A stretch of 10,017 bases of DNA from Spirochaetales bacterium (GCA_007123465.1 SKLB01000054.1:1-10017); one strand, 5' to 3'; shown: positions 1-6,793, numbered from the stretch's first letter. A program made the numbers and translations. The notes: generated from the letters alone by a model not told the origin.

Positions 1-578
1 GACAGAGACAGCCCCATGGTCGGCTCATCAAGAATGATGAGGTCAGCGTCGAAATAGAGAGCCCTACCGATTGCAACACCCTGTTTCTCACCCCCGGAGA
101 GGAACATCACCTGGGAGTCAACCGTGATCGCTTTGGAGGTGAAGCCCATGCTGTCGCGCAGCAGCCGCTCAGTCTCGAGCTTCTCTTTCTTGACGTCGAT
201 GATCCCCAGCTTGTTGGTAATCTCGCGGCCGGCAAACATGTTGCGCCACATACTCTGCTGATCCGCAAGCGCGCGTTCCTGGTAGACCGTTTCGATGCCC
301 AGCGCGCGCGACTGCGCAACCGAGTGAATCGTGATCCGCTCACCCTTGAAGTAGATCTCGCCCTTGTTGGGCCTGTGAACTCCGGTTATAGTCTTGATCA
401 ACGTAGACTTACCCGCTCCGTTGTCTCCAACCAGGGCCACAATTTCGCACTTTCCAACCTGAAAATTGATGCCCTGCAGCACGTTCACGTGGCCGAAGGA
501 CTTGTGTACATCGCGCATCTCCAGCAGATTGTCATATTCGGTTGTCTGCTTGTCTGTAACCGCTGCACTATCTGACAT
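1..578 (-). CDS. Sugar ABC transporter ATP-binding protein (N-terminal 192 residues; C-terminus outside window)
   Basis: This is the ATPase subunit that would energise import of the sugar captured by the binding protein encoded just upstream. Read from the ATG at 578, the frame stays open to the window edge. It shows a Walker A motif GDNGAGKST (about residues 51-59), a Q-loop TVYQE (98-102), an ABC signature LSGGEKQ (160-166) and a Walker B LIILDEPT (180-187). The GDNGAGKST and GGEKQGVAI wording resembles the FrcA/RbsA/AraG sugar-importer group. The spacing suggests a single-cassette FrcA-like protein of about 260 residues, but a double-cassette RbsA type cannot be excluded because the end is missing. 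A strong GGAGGG ribosome site sits 7 bases before the start. It is the third gene of the leftward operon, and a permease gene is expected beyond the window. The substrate is inferred from context only. Confidence 0.93.
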   Translation of the reverse strand, partial: MSDSAAVTDKQTTEYDNLLEMRDVHKSFGHVNVLQGINFQVGKCEIVALVGDNGAGKSTLIKTITGVHRPNKGEIYFKGERITIHSVAQSRALGIETVYQERALADQQSMWRNMFAGREITNKLGIIDVKKEKLETERLLRDSMGFTSKAITVDSQVMFLSGGEKQGVAIGRALYFDADLIILDEPTMGLSL

Positions 579-603
579 CAGTGTTCCCTCCTCGGAGAAA
601 TCA

Positions 604-632
604 CGGCGCTCCGCGCAACGCGCGGAGCGCCG
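604..632 (-). promoter_or_regulatory. Strong intercistronic stem-loop between binding-protein and ATPase genes
   Basis: There is a perfect 13-base inverted repeat (CGGCGCTCCGCGC and its complement) around a 3-base AAC loop. It lies 33 bases after the stop of the binding-protein gene and before the ATPase ribosome site. No T-tract follows it on the minus strand, so it does not look like a standard intrinsic terminator. In many ABC operons a hairpin at this position protects the upstream message from 3' decay or attenuates downstream expression, so that binding protein is made in excess. That role is inferred here. Confidence 0.6.
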
Positions 633-665
633 GATACAAAAGCATCTGTCGAAAAATAGCGAGGA

Positions 666-1682
666 CTACCTGATTCCCCGCTCGGCCAGCGGTGCCACAA
701 AGTCAATATTGGTTTCATCGATCAACGCCGCACCGGTGTCGATGTGCAGGCCCGAGAAACCGTACTTTGCGGTCAGTGCGATCTGCAGTATCGGCAGGTA
801 ACCCTGCAGCCACGGCTGCTGGTCCAGCACAACGCCCAGATAACCGCTGTTGATTGCGTCAACTGTGGCCGCGCTCAGATCAAAACCGCCTACGTAGATG
901 TCCCCCGGATCACGGCGTGCCGATCTGAGGTAGGTACCGACGGTTGCCGTCAGCGCTCCGTGGTCAGTAATGATCAGCTTGACATCGGGGTTGGAGGCAA
1001 TATAGCTGGTGACTACCGGAGTCCCCTGTGCCGGGTCGGAATTCACCGCATCGGAGATCTCAATGTAGTCTACAGTCAAGCCCATATCCTCGAGAGCCTC
1101 AATGGCACCCCTGGTGCGCAAACCGCGGGTTTCCTGTCCGAGCAGACCCCAGACCATCGCCCGGTCGCCGCGGCCGACAGCAGCGCGCTGCGCTGCGCCC
1201 TCGGCGAGCATTCTGCCTGATGCGTAGAGATCCTGACCAACATAGCCAAACCCGTCCGCCTTGTACTTTTCTTCAATCTCGGGCAGCTGAGTATTCTGGC
1301 TGGTTACGATTATCCCGCGAGCTCTGGCGTCATCCACCAACGGCCCAAGCGCAGCTACGCCGGGGTGCCCCATCACCGCGATCCCGTCCGGTCGGCGCGC
1401 AACCGCGTCACGGAACTGCGCAATCATTCTGTCCGGCAGCCAGTCTGACCAGACGTACTCCACGTTGACGCCCAGGTCGTACTCCGCGGCGCGTGCGCCG
1501 TTATAGACGATCGAGGCAAACGCGCCGCCCTCGGGACCACCGGGGAAGAACACGATGTTGATCCCCTCGAAATGCTTCTCGCCGGCCTCCATCCTCTCCT
1601 GCTGGCCTTCAGCCAGACCAAGTGCCGCTACCACAAACAGCAGTACGACACACAGACCTAGAACTGCTACTAACCTCTTCAT
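666..1682 (-). CDS. Periplasmic sugar-binding protein of an ABC importer (type 1 periplasmic binding protein, RbsB-like)
   Basis: This protein captures a sugar in the periplasm and delivers it to the ABC importer. It has 338 residues. A signal peptide covers about residues 1-24 (KR, then a long hydrophobic run ending GLA), followed by EGQQE, a junction common in spirochaetal binding proteins. There is no lipobox Cys at the cleavage point; Cys11 lies inside the hydrophobic core. The mature part has the two-lobe type 1 fold, with segments typical of the Peripla_BP_4 group: RRPDGIAVMGHPG (96-108), then VGGFDLSAATVDAINSGY and LDQQPWLQGYLP near the C-terminus. A very strong GGAGG site lies 4 bases before the ATG. 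It follows the URO-D-like gene and precedes the ATPase gene. The ligand cannot be read from the sequence. The neighbouring araBD genes make L-arabinose or a related pentose the first guess. Confidence 0.92.
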   Translation of the reverse strand: MKRLVAVLGLCVVLLFVVAALGLAEGQQERMEAGEKHFEGINIVFFPGGPEGGAFASIVYNGARAAEYDLGVNVEYVWSDWLPDRMIAQFRDAVARRPDGIAVMGHPGVAALGPLVDDARARGIIVTSQNTQLPEIEEKYKADGFGYVGQDLYASGRMLAEGAAQRAAVGRGDRAMVWGLLGQETRGLRTRGAIEALEDMGLTVDYIEISDAVNSDPAQGTPVVTSYIASNPDVKLIITDHGALTATVGTYLRSARRDPGDIYVGGFDLSAATVDAINSGYLGVVLDQQPWLQGYLPILQIALTAKYGFSGLHIDTGAALIDETNIDFVAPLAERGIR

Positions 1683-1692
1683 ACGCCCTCCT

Positions 1693-1710
1693 TTTCAGAA
1701 AAATCTGAAA
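1693..1710 (-). promoter_or_regulatory. Small stem-loop abutting the ribosome-binding site of the sugar-binding protein gene
   Basis: TTTCAGA, a 4-base loop and TCTGAAA form a 7-base perfect stem. It ends one base before the GGAGG ribosome site (1687-1691) on the minus strand. The stem is AT-rich and weak. It could insulate the ribosome site or tune translation of the binding protein, or it could be chance. No function is demonstrated. Confidence 0.3.
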
Positions 1711-1766
1711 GAGTTGTTGAAGGCCCGACACGCCGCGCTGGACTGCCTGGACCTTCATTCTCAATG

Positions 1767-1775
1767 ATTATCTCA
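1767..1775 (-). promoter_or_regulatory. Candidate extended -10 promoter for the sugar-binding protein gene
   Basis: On the minus strand TGAGATAAT gives a TGn extension plus a GATAAT box (5 of 6 to consensus), about 85 bases upstream of the binding-protein ATG. No good -35 box lies at 16-18 bases, and an inverted repeat occupies that area instead. This 168-base gap between the URO-D-like gene and the binding-protein gene is large for simple co-transcription, which supports an internal promoter. Confidence 0.3.
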
Positions 1776-1779
1776 CGCC

Positions 1780-1794
1780 TTCGCTGACAGCGAA
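1780..1794. promoter_or_regulatory. 15-base perfect palindrome upstream of the candidate internal promoter (possible operator)
   Basis: TTCGCTG A CAGCGAA is a perfect odd-length inverted repeat. It starts five bases upstream of the TGAGATAAT candidate on the minus strand, where a -35 box would be. It could be a binding site for a dimeric regulator. As RNA it would make a 6-base stem with a 3-base loop and no T-tract, so it is not a convincing terminator for the upstream gene. Confidence 0.35.
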
Positions 1795-1851
1795 ATGGAC
1801 GTTTCTGCAGCACAGATAGACAAACCGGCAGCTGTTGCACAGGTCTGCCTA

Positions 1852-2934
1852 TCACTGGTAGCCCTCGCGGATGGTATCCACCATGGCCCAGAAGTTCTCC
1901 ATCGGAGTATCGAGCTGAACGTGGTGCGTTGGCCCCAGAATCAGCCCGCCATCCTTACCCACAGTTTCCATCCGTTTGCGCACCTCATTGCTGACCTCCT
2001 GAGGACTGCCAAACGGAAGCGTATACTGCTCGTCTATCGAACCCCAGAAGCACAGCTTATCGCCGTAGAGCCGCTTCACCTCGGCCGGATCCATGCTTGC
2101 CGGCTGAAGCGGGTTCAGCACATCGATACCGATCTCGATCAGATCGGGGACAACCGGCCAGATGGCGCCATCGGAATGGTACGCAACCTTGAGCTGCGGG
2201 TTGATTGCTTTCACCTCCGATACAAACCGGGCCATTCTGGGCTTGAGAAAGTGTCTCCACATCTCGGGCGACATAATCATGGAAGACTGGGCGCCGATGT
2301 CATCGCCGGTCCATATCATATCCACGCCGAGTTCAGCCAGCCGTTTTGCCGCACTCAGGTGAAAATGGAACGGAATGTCCAGAATTGCTTCTGCTACATC
2401 GGGATTCAAAGACAGGTCCATCAGCAGCCGGTCGAGCCCCCGCAGAGCCCAGGCGGTCTCGAAGATGGTGCAGACCGTCACCCCGGTTATCCAGTATTGA
2501 TCTTTGTACTCCCGCACAACCCGCGCCGGTTCCTGGTACAGCTCGCTGCGATGGGGATCGGGCGCAACGTAGCCGGACAGCGCTGCGTCGTCGGCCAGCG
2601 GGTGCGAGGTGATCTCGGTATAGCTGCCGGTTCCAAACTTGGTTGTATACTCTGCGCGGCGGAAGCCGATGCCCCATTCATCTGTGTAGCTCTGGCCCCC
2701 GCCGTAATAGGAGTTGGCCCATCCTACCGAGGTCAACAGCAGGTCTTCATCGAGGGCGCGCTCGAGGTCGTAGGGGTTACCACCGCCGTGTGGATTGTGT
2801 TCTGCGTCTCCGCTGGAAAGCGCCATGTCCTGGCGCAGCCGCTGTGCGAACTCCGGTGTGAAACTGATCTGCATCGGGCACCGGTCCGGACGCTCCCCGC
2901 TCAGCGCGAGAAGCACCCGATCACGATTCTTCAT
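1852..2934 (-). CDS. Uroporphyrinogen decarboxylase-family protein, not HemE; function unknown
   Basis: This 360-residue protein belongs to the URO-D superfamily of TIM-barrel proteins, which includes HemE and the corrinoid methyltransferases MtaA and CmuA. Family segments are NRDRVLLALSGERPDRCP at the N-terminus, IWTGDDIG (207-214), AYHSDGAIWPVVPDLIEIG (251-269) with VLNPLQP (272-278), GSIDEQYTLPFGSPQEV (298-313) and the C-terminal GGLILGPTHHVQLDTP (329-344). The HemE substrate motif (arginine-rich MRQAGR type) is absent. The zinc motif His-x-Cys-Gly of MtaA/CmuA reads His-Ser-Asp-Gly (253-256), so neither haem synthesis nor standard zinc-thiol methyl transfer is well supported. It leads the operon that continues into the sugar importer and is divergent to araBD, which suggests a role in sugar or glycoside use. 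The ribosome site GAGGG is 9 bases before the ATG. Confidence 0.85.
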   Translation of the reverse strand: MKNRDRVLLALSGERPDRCPMQISFTPEFAQRLRQDMALSSGDAEHNPHGGGNPYDLERALDEDLLLTSVGWANSYYGGGQSYTDEWGIGFRRAEYTTKFGTGSYTEITSHPLADDAALSGYVAPDPHRSELYQEPARVVREYKDQYWITGVTVCTIFETAWALRGLDRLLMDLSLNPDVAEAILDIPFHFHLSAAKRLAELGVDMIWTGDDIGAQSSMIMSPEMWRHFLKPRMARFVSEVKAINPQLKVAYHSDGAIWPVVPDLIEIGIDVLNPLQPASMDPAEVKRLYGDKLCFWGSIDEQYTLPFGSPQEVSNEVRKRMETVGKDGGLILGPTHHVQLDTPMENFWAMVDTIREGYQ

Positions 2935-2966
2935 AGTGAATATCCCTCACGGCGTGCACCACCTAG

Positions 2967-2974
2967 CGTTAACG
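2967..2974. promoter_or_regulatory. Palindrome at the expected leftward transcription start (possible repressor operator)
   Basis: CGTTAACG is a perfect 8-base palindrome beginning 7 bases after the leftward -10 box, over the expected start site. On the minus strand the context TGTACGTTAACG partly resembles the half-site of AraR operators known from Bacillus (TGTACGT). A bound repressor here would block transcription start. The regulator gene is not in this window. Confidence 0.35.
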
Positions 2975-2981
2975 TACACAC

Positions 2982-3011
2982 ATTATAGGGGCACCCTCTT
3001 TTTTCTGTCAA
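2982..3011 (-). promoter_or_regulatory. Sigma-70-type promoter of the URO-D-like/ABC importer operon
   Basis: On the minus strand a perfect TTGACA (3006-3011) is separated by 18 bases from a perfect TATAAT (2982-2987). The expected start is near 2975, giving a leader of about 40 bases before the ATG at 2934. Both boxes match consensus fully, so the promoter should be strong unless repressed, which fits with the adjacent palindrome. Confidence 0.75.
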
Positions 3012-3044
3012 ACAGTTTATCCGCGCAAAGCAAAAGCGGTTGGT

Positions 3045-3064
3045 TCGAGTTGCGACAAACTCGA
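3045..3064. promoter_or_regulatory. Inverted repeat between the divergent promoters (candidate regulator site)
   Basis: TCGAGTT, a 6-base spacer and AACTCGA form a 20-base interrupted palindrome. It lies just upstream of the candidate -35 box of araB and about 80 bases upstream of the expected start of the leftward operon. That position suits an activator of araB or a second repressor half of a looped complex. As RNA it would also fold, but no T-tract follows. Confidence 0.4.
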
Positions 3065-3067
3065 GTA

Positions 3068-3097
3068 TTTACAAATCCCGCGTGCATGCCGTATCGT
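3068..3097 (+). promoter_or_regulatory. Candidate promoter of araBD
   Basis: TTTACA (3068-3073, 5 of 6 to -35 consensus) is followed after 18 bases by TATCGT (3092-3097, 4 of 6 to -10). The weak -10 box would agree with a need for an activator. Other pairings in this AT-poor leader are possible. The araB start would then lie about 20 bases downstream of the transcription start. Confidence 0.35.
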
Positions 3098-3119
3098 ATG
3101 GGTCTGAAAGGAGACAGCG

Positions 3120-4811
3120 ATGAGCGACAACTATTGCATTGGCCTGGACTATGGAACTAACTCGGTTCGCGCCGTTATCGTCAACACGGCTAACGGTGAA
3201 GAGATCGCCGAGAGCGTATGGGACTACGCGCACGGTGAGGCGGGCATCATCATCGATGCGCGCGATCCCAATCTGGCGCGCCAGCATCCGCAGGACTACC
3301 TCGACGGAGCGCGTGCGGTCATCAAAGGCGCATTGTCGCACGCCGGCGCGATTGCCGGATTTGATCCGCGGCAGGTGATCGGGATCGGAGTCGATACAAC
3401 CGGCAGCACTCCTATGCCTCTGGCCAGGGATGGAACACCGCTGGCGTTCAGCGCGGAGCTCAGTGACAATCCGGCGGCAATGGCGTGGCTTTGGAAGGAT
3501 CACACCTCGGCCGCGGAAGCCGAGGAGATTACCGCCAGCGCCGAGCAAACCCGGCCGCATTTTCTGGCCAAGTGCGGCGGTATTTACTCCTCCGAGTGGT
3601 ACTGGTCCAAGCTGCTCAAGTGCAAACGCAGTGCACAAGCGGTATTTGACGCCGCGCACACCTGGGTTGAAATCGCTGACTGGATTCCGGCCCGGCTGTG
3701 CGGTATCAGCGACCCGGCACAGATCAAACGCGGGATCTGTGCTGCCGGCCATAAAGCGATGTTTCACACCGACTGGGGCGGCTACCCCGACGAGGGTTTT
3801 CTCGCCGGCCTCGATCCGGACCTGGCGCGGCTGCGTGCGTCGCTGCCCGACGTAGCCTACACCGTTGATCAGAGCGCCGGTCGGCTCTCTGCCGAATGGG
3901 CCGAACAGACCGGCCTGCCGGCCGGGATTCCGGTAGCGGTTGGAGCCTTTGACGCGCACCTCGGCGGTGTTGGCTCGGGTATCCGCCCGGGTGTGCTGGT
4001 GAAGATACTGGGAACCTCCAGCTGCGACATGATGGTGGTTCCTGAATCACAACAGCTCGCCGATATCCCCGGCTTATGCGGCATTGTCCCGGGGTCGATC
4101 CTGCCGCGGCACTTCGGCCTGGAAGCCGGACAGAGCGCCGTCGGTGACATCTTCAACTGGTTTGTCAACTACGTGCAGCCCGGTGGTGCCGAAAAAGGGT
4201 CTCACGAAGCGCTGACCGCCGCCGCTGAGAAGCTTGCACCCGGTCAAAGCGGATTACTCGGCCTGGATTGGCATAACGGCAACCGCACCGTGCTGGTGGA
4301 CGTGCGCCTGACCGGCGCGATCCTGGGGCTGACCCTGCACAGCCGCCCCGAAGAGATCTACCGTGCACTGGTGGAATCAACCGCATTTGGCGCGCGCGTA
4401 ATCATGGAGCGCTTCGAAGAGTACGACCAGAAGGTCAGCGAGATCGTCAACTGCGGCGGTATCTCGGTCAAGAATCCAATGGTAATGCAGATCTACGCCG
4501 ATGTGATGAACCGTCCGCTGAAGATCGCACGCAGCAAGCAAACCCCTGCGGTTGGCGCCGCCATGGCCGGTGCTGTAGTCGCGGGAGCTGAGGCTGGTGG
4601 CCACAACAGTTTTGACTCGGCAATAGACGCCATGACCGGCACGCTCGACAAGCAGTTCACACCGATCAGCGAGAACGCACGCGTCTACAACAGGCTCTAC
4701 GGCCTCTACCGCACCATGCACGACGCCTTCGGCATCAAAGGAACGCAGGCATCGCTGTCCGACGTTATGAAAGAGCTGATCGACATACGTGACAAGGCGC
4801 GCGGACAATGA
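3120..4811 (+). CDS. araB: Ribulokinase (L-ribulose + ATP to L-ribulose 5-phosphate)
   Basis: This cytoplasmic FGGY-family kinase phosphorylates L-ribulose, the second step of L-arabinose breakdown. Its 563 residues compare with about 566 in E. coli AraB, and matching segments run through the whole length. They include IGLDYGTNSVRA at the N-terminal phosphate loop (7-18), GIGVDTTGSTPMPL (88-101), LWKDHTSAAEAEEIT (124-138), GGIYSSEWYWSKLL (153-166), IKRGICAAGHKAM (202-214), VGAFDAHLGGVGSG (274-287) with the likely catalytic-base Asp278, ILGTSSCDMM (296-305) and the ATP-domain CGGISVKNPMVMQIYADVMN (445-464). These are AraB-type rather than glycerol- or xylulokinase-type. The ribosome site AAGGAG lies 6 bases before the ATG. 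Its stop overlaps the araD start (ATGA), so the two are translationally coupled. Confidence 0.95.
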   Translation: MSDNYCIGLDYGTNSVRAVIVNTANGEEIAESVWDYAHGEAGIIIDARDPNLARQHPQDYLDGARAVIKGALSHAGAIAGFDPRQVIGIGVDTTGSTPMPLARDGTPLAFSAELSDNPAAMAWLWKDHTSAAEAEEITASAEQTRPHFLAKCGGIYSSEWYWSKLLKCKRSAQAVFDAAHTWVEIADWIPARLCGISDPAQIKRGICAAGHKAMFHTDWGGYPDEGFLAGLDPDLARLRASLPDVAYTVDQSAGRLSAEWAEQTGLPAGIPVAVGAFDAHLGGVGSGIRPGVLVKILGTSSCDMMVVPESQQLADIPGLCGIVPGSILPRHFGLEAGQSAVGDIFNWFVNYVQPGGAEKGSHEALTAAAEKLAPGQSGLLGLDWHNGNRTVLVDVRLTGAILGLTLHSRPEEIYRALVESTAFGARVIMERFEEYDQKVSEIVNCGGISVKNPMVMQIYADVMNRPLKIARSKQTPAVGAAMAGAVVAGAEAGGHNSFDSAIDAMTGTLDKQFTPISENARVYNRLYGLYRTMHDAFGIKGTQASLSDVMKELIDIRDKARGQ

Positions 4812-5530
4812 GCAGCGGCAACAGCACCATCGCCGAGCTACGCGAAGCGGTCTACCGCGCCAATCTGCGTATTGTGGAATCAGGGCTGGTACTGCTGACC
4901 TGGGGCAACGCCAGCGCCGTTGACCGCCGCTCTCAGACTATGTTGATCAAGCCCAGCGGCGTAGCCTACGCCGGTCTGGGCCCCGACACCATGGTGCAGG
5001 TGGCGCTCGGTGACGGCTCGGTGGTCAATGGCGATTTGCGCCCCTCTTCGGATACCGACACCCATCTCGAACTCTACCGCGCGTTTCCCGGTATCGGGGG
5101 AATTGTCCACACCCACTCGCACTTCGCGGTCTGCTTTGCGCAGGCCGAGCAGCCGATCCCGTGCTTTGGCACAACGCACGCCGATCATTTCCACGGCGCC
5201 ATTCCGGTTACTCGAAGGCTCAGCCGCCACGAGATAGAGCAAGCCTACGAGCGCAACACCGGGCTGGTGATTGTAGAACGGTTTCAGCGCCACGCTATCG
5301 ACCCGCAATCAATTCCAGGTGTGCTGGTTGCGCACCACGGCCCTTTTGCCTGGGGAACCTCTGTTGAGAAGGCGGTCGACAACGCGATTGTACTCGAAGA
5401 AGTTGCGCGGATGGACTATCACACGCGCTCGATCAACGCGCTGGCCGCCGAAGCGCCGCAGGAACTCGTTGACAAGCACTACCTGCGCAAGCACGGCAGC
5501 GGGGCGTACTACGGCCAGTCAAAGCCGTGA
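4808..5530 (+). CDS. araD: L-ribulose-5-phosphate 4-epimerase
   Basis: This class II aldolase-fold zinc enzyme converts L-ribulose 5-phosphate to D-xylulose 5-phosphate, linking arabinose use to the pentose-phosphate pathway. It has 240 residues. It has TWGNAS (31-36) and IKPSG (47-51) for phosphate binding. HTH (101-103) and the His before GPFAWG (His177) match the zinc ligands His95, His97 and His171 of E. coli AraD. GTTHADHFHG carries Asp126 (E. coli Asp120), and the end KHYLRKHGSGAYYGQ carries Tyr235 (E. coli Tyr229). All catalytic residues are thus present at a constant offset of 6. The ATG overlaps the araB stop by 4 bases. The only start signal nearby is AAGG inside araB, so coupling to araB translation is likely. 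Other UlaF/SgbE-type epimerases are close relatives, but the araB partner favours AraD. Confidence 0.95.
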   Translation: MSSGNSTIAELREAVYRANLRIVESGLVLLTWGNASAVDRRSQTMLIKPSGVAYAGLGPDTMVQVALGDGSVVNGDLRPSSDTDTHLELYRAFPGIGGIVHTHSHFAVCFAQAEQPIPCFGTTHADHFHGAIPVTRRLSRHEIEQAYERNTGLVIVERFQRHAIDPQSIPGVLVAHHGPFAWGTSVEKAVDNAIVLEEVARMDYHTRSINALAAEAPQELVDKHYLRKHGSGAYYGQSKP

Positions 5531-5542
5531 CCGGCTCCGCGT

Positions 5543-5560
5543 GCCGGCAAACGCGCCGGC
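5543..5560. terminator. Possible bidirectional hairpin between convergent araD and the cyclic-nucleotide regulator
   Basis: GCCGGC, a 6-base loop and GCCGGC form a GC-rich stem in the 30-base gap between the two converging stop codons. It ends directly at the TAA of the leftward gene. Only two T bases follow on the plus strand and none on the minus strand, so intrinsic termination would be weak. Stem placement between convergent genes is the main argument. Confidence 0.3.
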
Positions 5561-6793
5561 TTAACTGATGCGCCGCTGCTCGCGGCGCGCTTTTTCGATC
5601 TTCTGCATCTTGCGATAGTAGCTGGCCTGCTTGGCAATTTCCTCAACATCGGCGGCCAGAATTCGGTTCTCCATCGCCTTGAGCTTCCCGTTACGCAGCA
5701 GCTCGCGGACCGCCTGGTTGCCTTCGGTCATCGGCAGGCCGACCATGTTAATCAGTTCGCGCGTACCAAAGCCAAAGGTATAGCTCTCACCGCTGCGGAT
5801 CGGCACGCGGGCCTTCTCCAGCTGTATCAGCAGCGCATCGTAGAGGCGCCCGACCTTGTCGGTCAGCAGCGTGTTTGCCAGCTGCTTGTAGATAAACCAG
5901 ATTCGTTCCGCCAGCAGCGTTGTCAGCCGCGCGATGATCTGCGGCTGGGTAGAGACCATGCGCGCAAAGTTTTCCTTGTTGACCGCCAGCAGTACCGCGT
6001 CTTCAAACGCCACCGCCGAGGCCGAGCGCGGCTTGTTTTCAATCAGCGACATCTCGCCGAAGATATCACCCTGTTTGAGGACCGCCAGCAGCACCTCGTT
6101 GTCATTGACAATCTTGGTTATTTTGACGCTGCCCTTCTGGATGATGTAGAGCTCTCTGCCCGGCATCGTCTCGCAGAAGACCATGGTATCCTTGGGGTAG
6201 GTGCGCGTGAACGCCTGCTCGTTCCCTTCGAGGTACACCGCTTTGGAATAGGGCTTGATTTTCATCATGCGTTCGCGCGCGGCCTGCAAATTTGGTCCCT
6301 GCGGACAGTACTTGATGTACTGGTAGTAGGCGTAGTAGGCCTGATTATACTGGCTCTGACGGGCGTAGTACTCTGCTACATAGAACAGGTGATTGATATC
6401 TGCTTCTACCGAATCTTTGAACGTGATACGGGCCAGCGCTTCATCGAGGTAACGCATACGCCTGGAAAACGCTTCAATGATCTTCATCGCCACCGGCGTA
6501 TTCTTTTCTATGAGCAGGTGATAGTTCTCTTTATGAACGGCAATCAGGGTAACATCGGTCAGCGCCTGAGCGGTCTCGATGTGGCTGTGCGAGGACATGG
6601 TCGAAACAACGCCAAAGAAGTCCCCCGGGCCGAGCACGTTGCCGCCCTCTTCCTCTACAACTTCCACCTCTTTGCTTATGCGCACCTTGCCGGCACGAAT
6701 GATGTAGAAACAGTCTGCGTTTTGTTTTCCTTCAACAACGATGTAGGCACCTTTGTTGAAATTCACCATTGAAAGCTGTAGTGGGCTGCTCAT
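5561..6793 (-). CDS. Two-domain cyclic-nucleotide-binding (Crp-like) regulator with central helical repeat and C-terminal winged helix
   Basis: This 410-residue cytoplasmic protein is of unknown target. A first cyclic-nucleotide-binding beta-roll spans about residues 10-115. A short helical segment rich in Tyr and Ala (about 130-178, YYARQSQYNQAYYAYYQYI) looks like a TPR-type hairpin. The second nucleotide-binding domain (187-300) has a well-formed phosphate-binding cassette, FGEMSLIENKPRSASA (245-260), with Glu247 and Arg256. The C-terminal part (about 310-388) resembles the Crp-family winged helix (TFGFGTRELINMVGL then AVRELLRNGKLKAM). The tail is very basic. In the first domain the equivalents of Glu247 and Arg256 are Val62 and His71, so that domain probably does not bind a cyclic nucleotide. 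The gene has its own promoter. A DNA-binding regulator is most likely, but a signalling adaptor is possible. Confidence 0.88.
   Translation of the reverse strand: MSSPLQLSMVNFNKGAYIVVEGKQNADCFYIIRAGKVRISKEVEVVEEEGGNVLGPGDFFGVVSTMSSHSHIETAQALTDVTLIAVHKENYHLLIEKNTPVAMKIIEAFSRRMRYLDEALARITFKDSVEADINHLFYVAEYYARQSQYNQAYYAYYQYIKYCPQGPNLQAARERMMKIKPYSKAVYLEGNEQAFTRTYPKDTMVFCETMPGRELYIIQKGSVKITKIVNDNEVLLAVLKQGDIFGEMSLIENKPRSASAVAFEDAVLLAVNKENFARMVSTQPQIIARLTTLLAERIWFIYKQLANTLLTDKVGRLYDALLIQLEKARVPIRSGESYTFGFGTRELINMVGLPMTEGNQAVRELLRNGKLKAMENRILAADVEEIAKQASYYRKMQKIEKARREQRRIS

Noticed and set aside
1852..2934. Annotation as haem-pathway HemE
   Set aside because: The HemE N-terminal arginine motif is missing and the context is a sugar importer operon, not haem genes.
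1795..2988. Plus-strand open frame of 397 codons antisense to the URO-D-like gene
   Set aside because: It is longer than the sense gene, but its translation matches no family I know. The sense strand carries clear URO-D motifs plus a consensus promoter and ribosome site. Long antisense frames are expected in GC-rich coding DNA.
3069..3959. Minus-strand open frame of 296 codons across the araB upstream region and 5' half
   Set aside because: AraB is strongly supported on the plus strand, and this frame would erase the divergent promoter region. No family resemblance.
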